Origin: Ruegeria arenilitoris
GTDB taxonomy: Bacteria; Pseudomonadota; Alphaproteobacteria; Rhodobacterales; Rhodobacteraceae
Direction: 5' to 3'
Length of the DNA: 64,000 nucleotides
Assembly: GCF_013030985.1 (NCBI RefSeq)
Contig: NZ_WPYP01000016.1
Coordinates: forward strand, 1 to 64,000
Positions 52,420-60,788 of this stretch are shown here, in pieces. The stretch's first letter is position 1, and each line of letters opens with the position of its first letter. The position numbers and the translations under genes are program-made. The notes beneath the pieces are model-generated. The model was not told the DNA's origin. It saw only the letters and a program-made list of their open reading frames with translations, and ran no database searches.

Positions 52420-54171
52420 ATGAGGTTTTGTGGTAATGTTCAGGCGTCTCAACTTGTTCCGGTCGGAGGCAGTTTGTTTTACAGTTCATTTCAATATCCG
52501 ATCAGGATTCTCTTAGCGCTAATAGGCTTTGCGATTTGGTTCGCGGTCTCGCATGTTGCGCACGCGAACACCAAACGGGTCGCATTGGTGATAGGGAATG
52601 CCGAGTATCAATTTGTCGCCAATCTTCCAAATGCCGGCAATGATGCCTCGGATCTGGCCGAAGCCTTGCAACGCATCGGCTTCACGGTTTGGCACAATCA
52701 GGATCTAGATTACCGCGGTCTCCGCATTGCGTTGCGCGACTTTGGTCGAGCGGCGAAAGATGCGGATATGGCCATCATCTACTTTGCGGGTCACGGGATT
52801 GAGATCGACAACACTAACTATCTCATTCCTGTCAACTCAGAGCTGCGCAGCGATCAGGATATCGAATTTGAAGCGATACGGCTTGATTCCGTCATCAGTT
52901 CCTTGTCGGGTGCCGATGGGTTAAAGGTCGTTTTGATTGATGCGTGCCGGAACAACCCATTCCTGAGCACGATGGAAAGAAATGGCAGCACACGCTCAGT
53001 TGGTCGCGGCTTGGGTCGTATTGACCCCAGCGGAGTTTTGGTAAGCTACGCAGCCAAGAGCGGAACGTTGGCTCTTGATGGAGAGGGGCGTAACAGTCCG
53101 TATGCCACAGCGCTGCTAAAGCACATCGAAGAGCCCGGGTTGGAACTAGGTAAGATGTTCCGCAAGGTCCGCGACACCGTGTTTAAATTGACAGATGGGT
53201 TTCAGGAACCTTTCACTTACGGTTCTTTACCAAGCCAAGATATCTACCTGGTTCCGGTGGCAGCGCCCGTGCCGTCGGAAGCCAAGCGTGTCGGGCCTGA
53301 CAGCGGTGAAATTTACGCTGATTTTGAGTTGGCTCGTTCACTCGGAACGCTGGATGCAATTGAATCCTTTCTGAACCGTTATCAGGAACAGAATGATCAC
53401 TTTGCGGTAACGCTCGCCCTTTCGCTTCGGGATGATCTGCGTGAGAAGGCAAGGCAACAAGCTGCTCCTGACAACAACCTCAGAACGAACGGCACGGAAG
53501 TCGCCGTTGTGGCTCCGCCGGACAAGCCGACTGAGGAAGCACAAACACGCAGCCTGGTCCGTGATATTCAGAGCGAATTGAACCGCGTCGGATGCAGTGC
53601 GGGCGCGGCGGACGGCGTTGCAGGTCCTCGCACAAGAGCGGCATATACCAGATACCGGAACGCCCGAAAAAAACTAGGTCTTCCGGCGGAAGGTCTGAAC
53701 CAACAACAGACACTCATTGCGCTTAAGAAAGAACAGGGTCGCGTCTGCAAGGAAGTTGCGGTTGCTGTAGGTTTTGACGGCGATTACGTCATCTCCATTC
53801 GGCGTAGATGGGATGATGACTATTGGCAGACTGCAACGCGCGGGGACGAATCCTACTACCCCGGAAAAATCGAACCACTCGCGTCATTGCGGATCAACCG
53901 GAAAGGCAGCAAAGTGACTCTTGTGTCCGCCCAAGCGTTTACCGGAGGTGGTCCGTGGTTCAAGGATTTCCAAGGGTCATTGGATGACAACGGTCAACTG
54001 AAACTCCGCTTCACCCTAAGCTCACATTTTGGTCCACCGGTGACGCCCTACAAAGTTCGAATTGATGTAAAGTTGCCTCAAGGACTGCAACCCGACCGAC
54101 GCCTCGTGTACGAGCCCCGACGTATCGATGGTCAGTTTTTTCTGAACTTCCTGGTCAGGCGTGCGAACTAG
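52420..54171 (+). CDS. Exported caspase-fold protein, copy 3
   Basis: A 583-residue protein. Hydrophobic export segment about residues 28-48 (RILLALIGFAIWFAVSHVAH). Caspase domain about 52-275 with His125 (IYFAGHGIEID) and Cys176 (VLIDACRNNPF). Then an Ala/Glu-rich linker, a peptidoglycan-binding-1-like repeat about 380-440 (IQSELNRVGCSAGAADGVA, GPRTRAAYTRYR), and the C-terminal domain GFDGDYVISIRRRWDDDYW, related to copy 1. ATG 52420 gives a long N-terminal arm; a TTG at 52474 after CGGAGGCAG would place the export segment nearer the start. It lies 81 bases after copy 2 and is probably cotranscribed with it. Confidence 0.87.
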   Translation: MRFCGNVQASQLVPVGGSLFYSSFQYPIRILLALIGFAIWFAVSHVAHANTKRVALVIGNAEYQFVANLPNAGNDASDLAEALQRIGFTVWHNQDLDYRGLRIALRDFGRAAKDADMAIIYFAGHGIEIDNTNYLIPVNSELRSDQDIEFEAIRLDSVISSLSGADGLKVVLIDACRNNPFLSTMERNGSTRSVGRGLGRIDPSGVLVSYAAKSGTLALDGEGRNSPYATALLKHIEEPGLELGKMFRKVRDTVFKLTDGFQEPFTYGSLPSQDIYLVPVAAPVPSEAKRVGPDSGEIYADFELARSLGTLDAIESFLNRYQEQNDHFAVTLALSLRDDLREKARQQAAPDNNLRTNGTEVAVVAPPDKPTEEAQTRSLVRDIQSELNRVGCSAGAADGVAGPRTRAAYTRYRNARKKLGLPAEGLNQQQTLIALKKEQGRVCKEVAVAVGFDGDYVISIRRRWDDDYWQTATRGDESYYPGKIEPLASLRINRKGSKVTLVSAQAFTGGGPWFKDFQGSLDDNGQLKLRFTLSSHFGPPVTPYKVRIDVKLPQGLQPDRRLVYEPRRIDGQFFLNFLVRRAN

Positions 54172-54557
54172 CTTCCAACGGAATTCCCAAGATGACTGGG
54201 GTCGACAAGAGCAGCATGAATACCAAGCTGCGTGCCGTTTGCGCCAAAGTTGCAGAGACCGATTTCTTCTACTTCGAAGTCGGCCATCGGCTTGAGAGCC
54301 GTTGAAAATAGAATTTCCACTAAATCACCTGAAGTAGCTGCATGTTGTTGTACACCCAGCTAATGAATCCAGACGTGATCGCGATTCAAGAAATCTATGA
54401 CACCAACTACGACTCTGACATTCGAACCAATGAAGTTCTGGATCGCGCTTTAGCAATCGTTTCTGGGCTCCCGATTATCAGTTCAGAATTCTCCGGAGAG
54501 CAAGCTTTCGGCGCAGGCCACGGGGGAAGAATAGCCGTCCGCCGCAAGACGCTTTCC
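54172..54557. other. Region without a convincing gene
   Basis: About 385 bases. A 74-codon frame (54342-54566, plus) contains NPDVIAIQEIYDTNYDSD, which resembles the opening of an endonuclease/exonuclease/phosphatase domain but has no catalytic remainder, so it may be a fragment. A 29-codon frame starts at 54216. Neither has a ribosome site. Confidence 0.4.
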
Positions 54558-55244
54558 TCAGATTAGCCCCGACGCGTTTGCCACGACCAATATGACAATC
54601 GGCGGAGCCGCGAGAATTGCGATTACGAAGGCCACCTTCACCAGAAAGAACCCGAATTGAAATGGCGTTGCGATAATGCCTCGTTCTCCCATGCCAGACC
54701 AAGTGCGAATTGCCGATGGAACGTGCATCGCCACCCCTTTGATAAAATAGAGAACATAGAGCGCGAAAATCGCAGTATAGAATGCTATCCAGAGACTCAC
54801 ATTAATTATCTCGGCCCAGGGACCCTTGCCCCAATTCGCACTCGTCAAAAGACCGATTGCGACACCCGCAATACACAGTAATATCAGTCTAAGAAGCGGC
54901 TTACGGACTCGGGACAGCAAACGTTCGAGCCGCGCTTTCCAAGCATGAAATTTTGCCGTCGACGCGAGCCCGGCCACCCATTCCCGATGCGCTCTATCTC
55001 TCTCCAGCCGTGCTCGCTCGCGTTCACGCTGACGGAGCTCTCTACGTGTCAGTTTCCGAGGTTTGACTTGCCGAACACTCGAAGGTGTAGGGCCATAAGT
55101 GTTTGTGTTTTTTGGCTCCGGCTTCTTGATCGGTGGAAGCTTCGGTGGCTTCCACTGATGGTCGAGCCCAACCTGGTTCATCATCGAACCGGTTTGAATG
55201 CCTTGAGCGCCAAGTTGAAACTGAAACCAGTCCTTGTCGTCCAT
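54558..55244 (-). CDS. Membrane protein of unknown function
   Basis: A 228-residue protein with a soluble N-terminal half (residues 1-110) that is Pro-rich around 30-50 (WKPPKLPPIKKPEPKN) and strongly basic around 60-90 (LTRRELRQRERERARLERDR). Four hydrophobic segments follow in the C-terminal half (LLRLILLCIAGVAIGLLTSA, WIAFYTAIFALYVLYFIKGV, FGFFLVKVAFVIAILAAPPI and the tail VILVVANASGLI). ATG 55244 is preferred; the longer frame has no support. No family is recognised. It faces the caspase genes (convergent) and is the last gene before the intact insertion sequence, so it may belong to the same island. Confidence 0.65.
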   Translation of the reverse strand: MDDKDWFQFQLGAQGIQTGSMMNQVGLDHQWKPPKLPPIKKPEPKNTNTYGPTPSSVRQVKPRKLTRRELRQRERERARLERDRAHREWVAGLASTAKFHAWKARLERLLSRVRKPLLRLILLCIAGVAIGLLTSANWGKGPWAEIINVSLWIAFYTAIFALYVLYFIKGVAMHVPSAIRTWSGMGERGIIATPFQFGFFLVKVAFVIAILAAPPIVILVVANASGLI

Positions 55245-55629
55245 TGAGGCCCCCAAGCGTTGCAACACTGTAACAAAAATAGCACAAACCCATGGAATCG
55301 TCGAGCGCCGCACTGGCAATACAGCGAGAGCATCAGAGACCACCCTCTGATCGACCGACAGCGACGTGGATGCATTTAGGCATCTCGGCCCTGGCTCTCT
55401 TACTCATCCCCCAGTAACACTGTTTGTCAGGTCTGAATAATGCGGCCCGTCCGTCGAACCGGAATCCGACCGAGATCCTCTGATGTTGGGCACCGGACAC
55501 GTACATCAATGAACTCCCGCCCATGCATGTGGCATGGGAATGGAGCCTGGCGAACAGGCCAATCGGGACCGGCAATACTTACTAGATCAAAAGCCAGAAA
55601 GTTCATCTTTCGACGACAGAAGTTACACC
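55245..55629. other. Gene-free stretch left of the IS6 element
   Basis: About 385 bases with only shadow frames; it should hold the promoter of the membrane-protein gene. I see no recognisable gene or RNA. Confidence 0.4.
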
Positions 55630-56450
55630 GGTTCTGTCGCAAACTTTTTTGGTTGGCAGAGCATCAATGGAATTAGAGGGCAGTTTACCCTGCCAGTTGG
55701 GCGAACTGCTGAAACGGACGGAGTCCGGGTGTGAATTGACCTTTGCGGATCATGTTGACCATTTCTATGCCTGCCAGGACAGATGCGGCTGAAGCGAAAG
55801 ATTTGAATCCCAGCATGGATCTGATCCTTCGTTTGATGAAACGGCGATCCTGTTCAACAATGTTATTGAGGTATTTCCGCCTGACCATCTCGATCGGGAT
55901 CGGACAACCAAAGCCTTTCAACATCTTGTTGATCACCTTGATGCCAGCTGTGTTGGCACCACTTTTGTCGATGACGATCTTGCGTGGCAGTCCGTTCACC
56001 TCGAGAGCGCGGGCGAAGAACCTCGTCGCAGCGGCTTTGTTCCGGCGCTCGGACAACATGAAATCCAGGGTCTTGCCGTGTTTGTCGATCGCTCGGTAAA
56101 GATAAACCCATTCACCTTTTACTTTCACATAGGTCTCATCCAAGCGCCGCGAACGGTCGGCGGGACGCTTTCTAAACCGCGTTGTGTCCGCAATGAGACC
56201 AGCATATCGACTGACCCAGCAGTTCAGTGTTGCATGATCCAGATCAACGCCGCGTTCCGCCATGATTTCTTCCAGATCCCGGTATGAAACACCGTAGCGT
56301 AGGTAGAAGAAAACCGCGTGCAAGATCACGTCTTTCGGAAAATGAGCGCCCTTAAATGAGATTGTCACAGCCTACTCCTGCCATGTTATAGGGCGCGCTT
56401 CCAGAAATGCACTCGAACTGACAGGTAGGGGTGAGTTTTGCGACAGAACC
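55630..56450 (-). mobile_element. Intact IS6-family insertion sequence
   Basis: Perfect 14-base inverted ends GGTTCTGTCGCAAA (55630-55643) and TTTGCGACAGAACC (56437-56450) enclose one transposase gene; total 821 bases. Flanking octamers GTTACACC and CTTCTCCC are not a target duplication, so a deletion or rearrangement may have involved this copy. A decayed copy lies at 13434-14258. Confidence 0.93.
55685..56368 (-). CDS. IS6-family transposase
   Basis: A 227-residue transposase of the IS26 type, complete. N-terminal zinc-beta-ribbon/HTH region (PKDVILHAVFFYLRYGVSYRDL, trimmed here), then the DDE RNase-H-like domain with first Asp in RLDETYVKVKGEWVYLY, second Asp in KIVIDKSGANTAG and Glu in NNIVEQDRRFIKRRIRS. 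The C-terminus (RKGQFTPGLRPFQQFAQLAG) ends 42 bases before the left inverted end. It should mobilise its own element by replicative cointegrate formation. All three catalytic residues are present, so it is likely active. Confidence 0.93.
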   Translation of the reverse strand: MTISFKGAHFPKDVILHAVFFYLRYGVSYRDLEEIMAERGVDLDHATLNCWVSRYAGLIADTTRFRKRPADRSRRLDETYVKVKGEWVYLYRAIDKHGKTLDFMLSERRNKAAATRFFARALEVNGLPRKIVIDKSGANTAGIKVINKMLKGFGCPIPIEMVRRKYLNNIVEQDRRFIKRRIRSMLGFKSFASAASVLAGIEMVNMIRKGQFTPGLRPFQQFAQLAG

Positions 56451-57359
56451 CTTCTCCCAGCGACCAAAATGAATGGGAATGGAACGAATTACGGGTCGGC
56501 AATGGGCTCAATGCGCCAGCTCGGGCGCATCGCAGAGTATGTCGGCAGGGAGCCCAGAGAAACGAATGCTGCGCTCTGCACGAAGATCGGTAATGCGCAC
56601 ACAATTGCCAATTAAGAACTGTTGTCCAGCTCGTTCTAAACCACTGCCGCGGCTGAATACTCGCAAGGACAGTCAAAGAGCCAATTGCGCCTAAGGCTTC
56701 ACTTCACACCAACGTAAAAACACATCTTTACAAATTTTTAAACTGCCTGAAAGGTCGGTTAAAACTCCCAGTACTCTACGGACCGCTTAGTTGATTGGTA
56801 ACGAGGCGAGGGTCTTATGCTGAGTTCTGTTTTACCCATTTTGGCTGGTGTTCTTTTTGAACTCGGGCATCTGTGCTTCGCATTCCTTCTGAGCCCCGAA
56901 AGTGTCTTGGCCCTTTCAGCCAACAATGCCCAATATTTGGCCCTAGCCTGCATTGCCGCACTTAGTTTTTTGCATAGAGACCGCAATCATTCTCAGGACC
57001 TCGGTGCATCAGTTCTGAAAGTGACTTCAAATCCCAAGTGTCACGCCCATCGGAGCACAAGCACCCTCCCAAGTTTGGATGACAGATTGGTGGATCAGCT
57101 ATTCCTTCATGCCCAGGCAATTCGAAGCGGCAGGCATCCAGTTCGACGTTCTACCACTAGGATCACAGCGAGAATTGGATAGCGAATGTCGAAACCCAAA
57201 GGTGATGCCACCTCTGTGCTGGCCAGATTTAACGAAAGATTTGGTCTGGTTCAAAGATACGTCATCACCATTCCACCAGCAAACAACAGAGTTCGTCCAG
57301 TCAATCAAATATCTGGTGCGATTCAGACAAACAAATCCAAGGCCAAAAAGGAGCCAAAC
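56451..57359. other. Low-content region right of the IS6 element
   Basis: About 900 bases without a well-supported gene. A 121-codon frame on the plus strand (56817-57182) starts with a hydrophobic stretch (SVLPILAGVLFELGHLCFAF) but has no ribosome site and turns into low-quality sequence. The last 170 bases lead into the roadblock-like gene. Parts may be relics cut by the insertion event. Confidence 0.4.
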
Positions 57360-57713
57360 ATGTCATTGGACATTTCTAAACTAAGTGAAATCAAAGGTCT
57401 TTTGGGGGCGTGTCTCGTCGACAGTGACACAGGCCTGGTCCTAGACACAGAGGGTGGTTCAAAGTTTGATCTTGAAACTGCAGGCGCAGCGAATGTTGAA
57501 GTCGTTCGCGCCAAGCTTCAGGCAATCGAAGCACTGAAACTTAACGATACTATCGAAGACATTCTGATCACACTTGGCAAACAGTTTCATCTGGTCCGCC
57601 CGCTGGACAAAAACCCAAACATCTTTGTGTATGTCGCGTTAGACAAGAAGACCGCCAATCTGGGTCTCGCGCGGCTTCAGGTGAAAGCTGTCGAAGAAAC
57701 GTTGAGCCTCTAG
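57360..57713 (+). CDS. Roadblock/LC7-like small protein
   Basis: A 117-residue soluble protein. LSEIKGLLGACLVDSDTGLV followed by LDTEGGSKFDLETAGAANVE matches the first strands of the Roadblock/LC7 fold (V-D-x-x-G-x-V), and the C-terminal half (TLGKQFHLVRPLDKNPNIFV, YVALDKKTANLGLAR) fits its central sheet. Such proteins modulate small GTPases or kinases in bacteria. ATG 57360 follows AAAAGGAGCC and is clearly better than the longer frame. It lies 111 bases upstream of the response regulator and may share its signalling circuit, although no GTPase is in the window. Confidence 0.75.
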   Translation: MSLDISKLSEIKGLLGACLVDSDTGLVLDTEGGSKFDLETAGAANVEVVRAKLQAIEALKLNDTIEDILITLGKQFHLVRPLDKNPNIFVYVALDKKTANLGLARLQVKAVEETLSL

Positions 57714-57824
57714 TCTGCAACGATTTGCCAAATGGACTTAGCCATCTGGTTATGGCTGGGTTCACTTAACCGACTATTGGCAATTGCGACAAGCGGAACC
57801 ACTGACTAATTCGGAGGTCTTGAA

Positions 57825-58502
57825 ATGAAAATACTCGTCGCAGAAGACGACAAAAAGACTGCCGACTTTGTCAATTCTGGACTAAGGTCAAACGGTTTTA
57901 GTGTTGAGTGGTACGAAGATGGTCGGGATGCCCTATCATATTGTTTGTACAATGAATGTGACGCCATCATCCTAGACCGTATGTTGCCAGGAATGGATGG
58001 TCTTTCCGTTCTAAAGGCCCTAAGGGCTGCGCGGAAACAAACCCCAGTTCTGTTTCTCACGTCTTTAGGAGACGTTCAGGACAGAGTTGAGGGCTTGACC
58101 GAAGGTGCAGATGACTACTTGGTCAAGCCTTTTCATTTTTCAGAACTGCTGGCCCGTTTGAACAGCATTGTCAGGCGACAACCATCCGGCGTCTCGACGA
58201 CTAAGCTTCAAGTCCACGATCTATCAATGGATCTGCTCAGCCGGATGGTGAAGCGGCAGGATGTTACAATTGACTTGCTGCCCCGTGAATTTGCGCTGTT
58301 GGAAGTTTTGATGCGAAACGCAGGGCGAGTGGTGACACGCACCATGCTTCTGGAGCAAGTCTGGGATTACAACTTCGATCCAAATTCGACTGTGATCGAG
58401 ACGTATATCAGCCGTCTGAGGTCGAAGATCGACAAACCCTTTGAGACGCCTCTTCTGCACACGTCTCGAAACGTTGGATACAGCCTTCATGGGCCGCGCT
58501 AG
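57825..58502 (+). CDS. OmpR-family response regulator
   Basis: A 225-residue response regulator. The receiver has acidic pocket EDD (7-9), phospho-acceptor Asp51 (AIILDRMLPGMDG), Thr in LFLTSLGD and Lys in LVKPFHF. The winged-helix C-terminal domain reads LLPREFALLEVLMRNAGRVV and ends VGYSLHGPR. GGAGGTCTTGAA precedes the ATG. Its stop overlaps the first histidine kinase gene by 14 bases. It belongs to the QseB/CopR/TctD-like subgroup. It is the only response regulator beside two kinases, so it may answer to both. Confidence 0.93.
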   Translation: MKILVAEDDKKTADFVNSGLRSNGFSVEWYEDGRDALSYCLYNECDAIILDRMLPGMDGLSVLKALRAARKQTPVLFLTSLGDVQDRVEGLTEGADDYLVKPFHFSELLARLNSIVRRQPSGVSTTKLQVHDLSMDLLSRMVKRQDVTIDLLPREFALLEVLMRNAGRVVTRTMLLEQVWDYNFDPNSTVIETYISRLRSKIDKPFETPLLHTSRNVGYSLHGPR

Positions 58503-59859
58503 CATTCTCTCAGGCGCTCCCTTCCAGACAGCTTGTTTCGCAGCATTGATCGTATGGATCATTACTGCTGTCTTCGGATACGCTGCATATCTGGCGCTGG
58601 AAGACCGGCTCCGTTCTGACCTTGAGCAACAAATCCTCGACGAAGAGCTCCTGCTTCATGAGATATTGCTGGACGGTGGTGCAGACGCAGTTCAGCGAGC
58701 GATTGAACACTTGAACAGTCCCAATCGAACCAAGCTTCACATTATCGCATTGTTCGACCAGCACGGTACAGCCCTTGCTGGATCAATTGCGAAATCGCCC
58801 GACGAGATTGGTTGGCACGAGGTCGATCCGGATTTTGTTCAAATCGGTGGAGCATTCCCTGTCTATATGCTTCATACGTCGGATTATCTTGGATTTCGCA
58901 CAGTCGTCGCCCGCAGCCTGACTTCACTTAATCAGGCTTTGACGACGCTTTGGGAAGGGTTGTTGCTACTAACACTTGCGACAACTGCCGCTGTCTTGGG
59001 GCTTGGTTACTACTTCAGTTCTCAGAGCTTTCGGAAACTCGAGTGGATCGAGAGGACTCTCGATCAGTCTTTTCAAGAAAACGCGGCTATTCGTCTTCCG
59101 GTCACAGGTACAGGTGATCAATTCGATCGGATTTTCCAAATAGTTAACCAGCGTCTCGACTGGATCTCGAATTTACTCAACAGCACTCAAACCACTGCAG
59201 TCGCAATTGCACGCGACTTGAGAGTACCATTAACGAACGGGTTCATGTCGTTGCAGAAGGTTCACAGCGAAGTTGAGTATGGGGGCGATCCGAAACCAAG
59301 CCTCAACGACTTAGAGTGCAACCTTAAGCGCATCAGAACTGTCTTCGACACAATACTCAAAGTGTCTCAGATCGAGACGGGCGGGCATCAAAACAACTTT
59401 AAAACAGTCAATTTGAGTGCACTCGTTGAGAAAGTTGCAGCGGCTTTCTATCCGGTTGCGGTCGACGAGGGCAAACACATCTCGGCTGAATACAACGCCG
59501 ACACGATTTTGATACGAGGCGACGAAAGCATGCTGAAACAGCTGCTCGTCAATCTTGTGCACAACTCACTTCGATATTGCCCCTCGGGAACTTGGATCAG
59601 TATTTCCCTTACGGCCAAGTCTGAAGCTATTGAACTGGTCGTTGCGGACAACGGGCCTGGGGTTCCGGAACCTCAAATCAGCAAGATATTTGAAGCTTTT
59701 TTCCGAGCTGACAGCGCAAGAAACGAAGCTGGCAATGGACTTGGCTTATCGCTTGTGAAGGCCGTCGCGATACGGCACGGCGCAATAGTCACCGCTGAGA
59801 GCAACGAACCAGGCTTGCGGGTTTGCGTGAGCTTCGGGAAGCCCCTCATCGCCGCCTGA
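58489..59859 (+). CDS. Histidine-kinase-like sensor lacking the phospho-accepting His
   Basis: A 456-residue sensor. Two membrane segments (about residues 12-36 and 155-180) frame a periplasmic domain, followed by HAMP and a dimerisation helix. The H-box reads AIARDLRVPLTNG, where the standard pattern is AHDLRTPLT; the key histidine is Arg242 (CGC in place of CAC). The ATPase motifs are intact: LVNLVHNSLRYCP, VVADNGPGVPEP and AGNGLGLSLVKAVA. It could still bind ATP and dimerise but cannot be phosphorylated at the usual site. It is translated with the upstream response regulator (14-base overlap) and resembles the kinase at 60789, which keeps the His. Confidence 0.9.
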   Translation: MGRASILSGAPFQTACFAALIVWIITAVFGYAAYLALEDRLRSDLEQQILDEELLLHEILLDGGADAVQRAIEHLNSPNRTKLHIIALFDQHGTALAGSIAKSPDEIGWHEVDPDFVQIGGAFPVYMLHTSDYLGFRTVVARSLTSLNQALTTLWEGLLLLTLATTAAVLGLGYYFSSQSFRKLEWIERTLDQSFQENAAIRLPVTGTGDQFDRIFQIVNQRLDWISNLLNSTQTTAVAIARDLRVPLTNGFMSLQKVHSEVEYGGDPKPSLNDLECNLKRIRTVFDTILKVSQIETGGHQNNFKTVNLSALVEKVAAAFYPVAVDEGKHISAEYNADTILIRGDESMLKQLLVNLVHNSLRYCPSGTWISISLTAKSEAIELVVADNGPGVPEPQISKIFEAFFRADSARNEAGNGLGLSLVKAVAIRHGAIVTAESNEPGLRVCVSFGKPLIAA

Positions 59860-59951
59860 ATACAAGTGAAAGACATATACCGCTCTAAATTTCAACCAAC
59901 TCTCGGACAACTCAAACCTGAAGGCTCAACATTTTGAACGGAAGAACAACG

Positions 59952-60275
59952 ATGAAGAAAGCAATATTCCTGTCGGCAGTCCTGCCTGCGGCTGCGGCGT
60001 TTGCAGACGAAACAGAATTCCGATGCACGTCGGATACAAATGGCGAAGTCATTCAAATCTTTCAGGAAGCTGATCTCTCAGAAGCGCGCCTGATAGTTAA
60101 GAACACAGAGGGCATGGCCTCCGTTGCGCACGGTTTGGATGGCGTGACATTCATCCACATCAAGCCCGACGAAGTCTGGACCTTGGCGCTTCATTTTCCA
60201 ACTATGACCTATGAGTTATCCACGCATGGGGCCTCATCAATCGAAGACCACGGGCATTGCACAAAGGGTGAGTGA
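59952..60275 (+). CDS. Small secreted protein
   Basis: A 107-residue exported protein. Signal peptide residues 1-18 (KKAIFLSAVLPAAAAFADE) precedes a mature domain with two cysteines (EFRCTSDTNG and DHGHCTKGE) that could form a disulfide. No domain is recognised. ATG 59952 with GGAAGAACAACG before it is preferred over a start six codons upstream. It lies between the two histidine kinase genes, about 90 bases after the first, and may be a periplasmic partner or target of that circuit. This is context only. Confidence 0.75.
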   Translation: MKKAIFLSAVLPAAAAFADETEFRCTSDTNGEVIQIFQEADLSEARLIVKNTEGMASVAHGLDGVTFIHIKPDEVWTLALHFPTMTYELSTHGASSIEDHGHCTKGE

Positions 60276-60788
60276 TCGACATGGAGCCCTTATTAATCAG
60301 GGGCCCAGATACGAGAACCTTTCAAAAATGTAAGGTTGATGAAAACCCATTGGAAAGAACGCGCTGCAGAAGATGTCATCGGGGTTGAAACTAAAACCAA
60401 TCACTCGGCTGAGGAAGCACTCGTAGCCCTCCTATAGGGTGTCACCGGTACCGTGAAAACATGGGCCACTCACTCGTAAGCAAGCGTCCCTCAGCCAAAG
60501 CAGCGCTCCTTTCCACCCCCCTCGGAAAGGGGCGCTGCAAATTCGCCCTAACTTACAGTCTATTCGTTGCTGTATTGGGCGGAAACGCTCAGCTAACAAG
60601 ATACGCGTAAAACTCAGTGCATCGACCTTTTTGCACTTCGCCGAGCCTAAATTACCAGTGGTGCGACAATCTCAGGCAATTTCCCCATACTTTTATTCCA
60701 ATATTAGGTACAACCGTCGGATCACGCGCTTGGCTGGCCAGAATAGGTTTGTTTTTTCGAATCTGGATGTGGTCTTCACTATCACCGG
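60276..60788. other. Long intergenic region with strong hairpin
   Basis: About 510 bases without a gene between the secreted protein and the second histidine kinase. It carries the hairpin at 60501-60537 and should hold the kinase promoter. No tRNA or recognisable regulatory RNA is seen. Confidence 0.5.
60501..60537. other. Strong 14-bp hairpin of unknown role
   Basis: CAGCGCTCCTTTCC (60501-60514) pairs with GGAAAGGGGCGCTG (60524-60537) over 14 bp with one G-U wobble and a 9-base loop (ACCCCCCTC). No T-run follows, so it is not a standard terminator. It may be a structured leader, an sRNA stem or a repeat unit. Confidence 0.55.

Noticed and set aside
54342..54566. Endonuclease/exonuclease/phosphatase gene
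   Set aside because: Only an 18-residue resemblance, no catalytic remainder; kept as a note in the gap entry.
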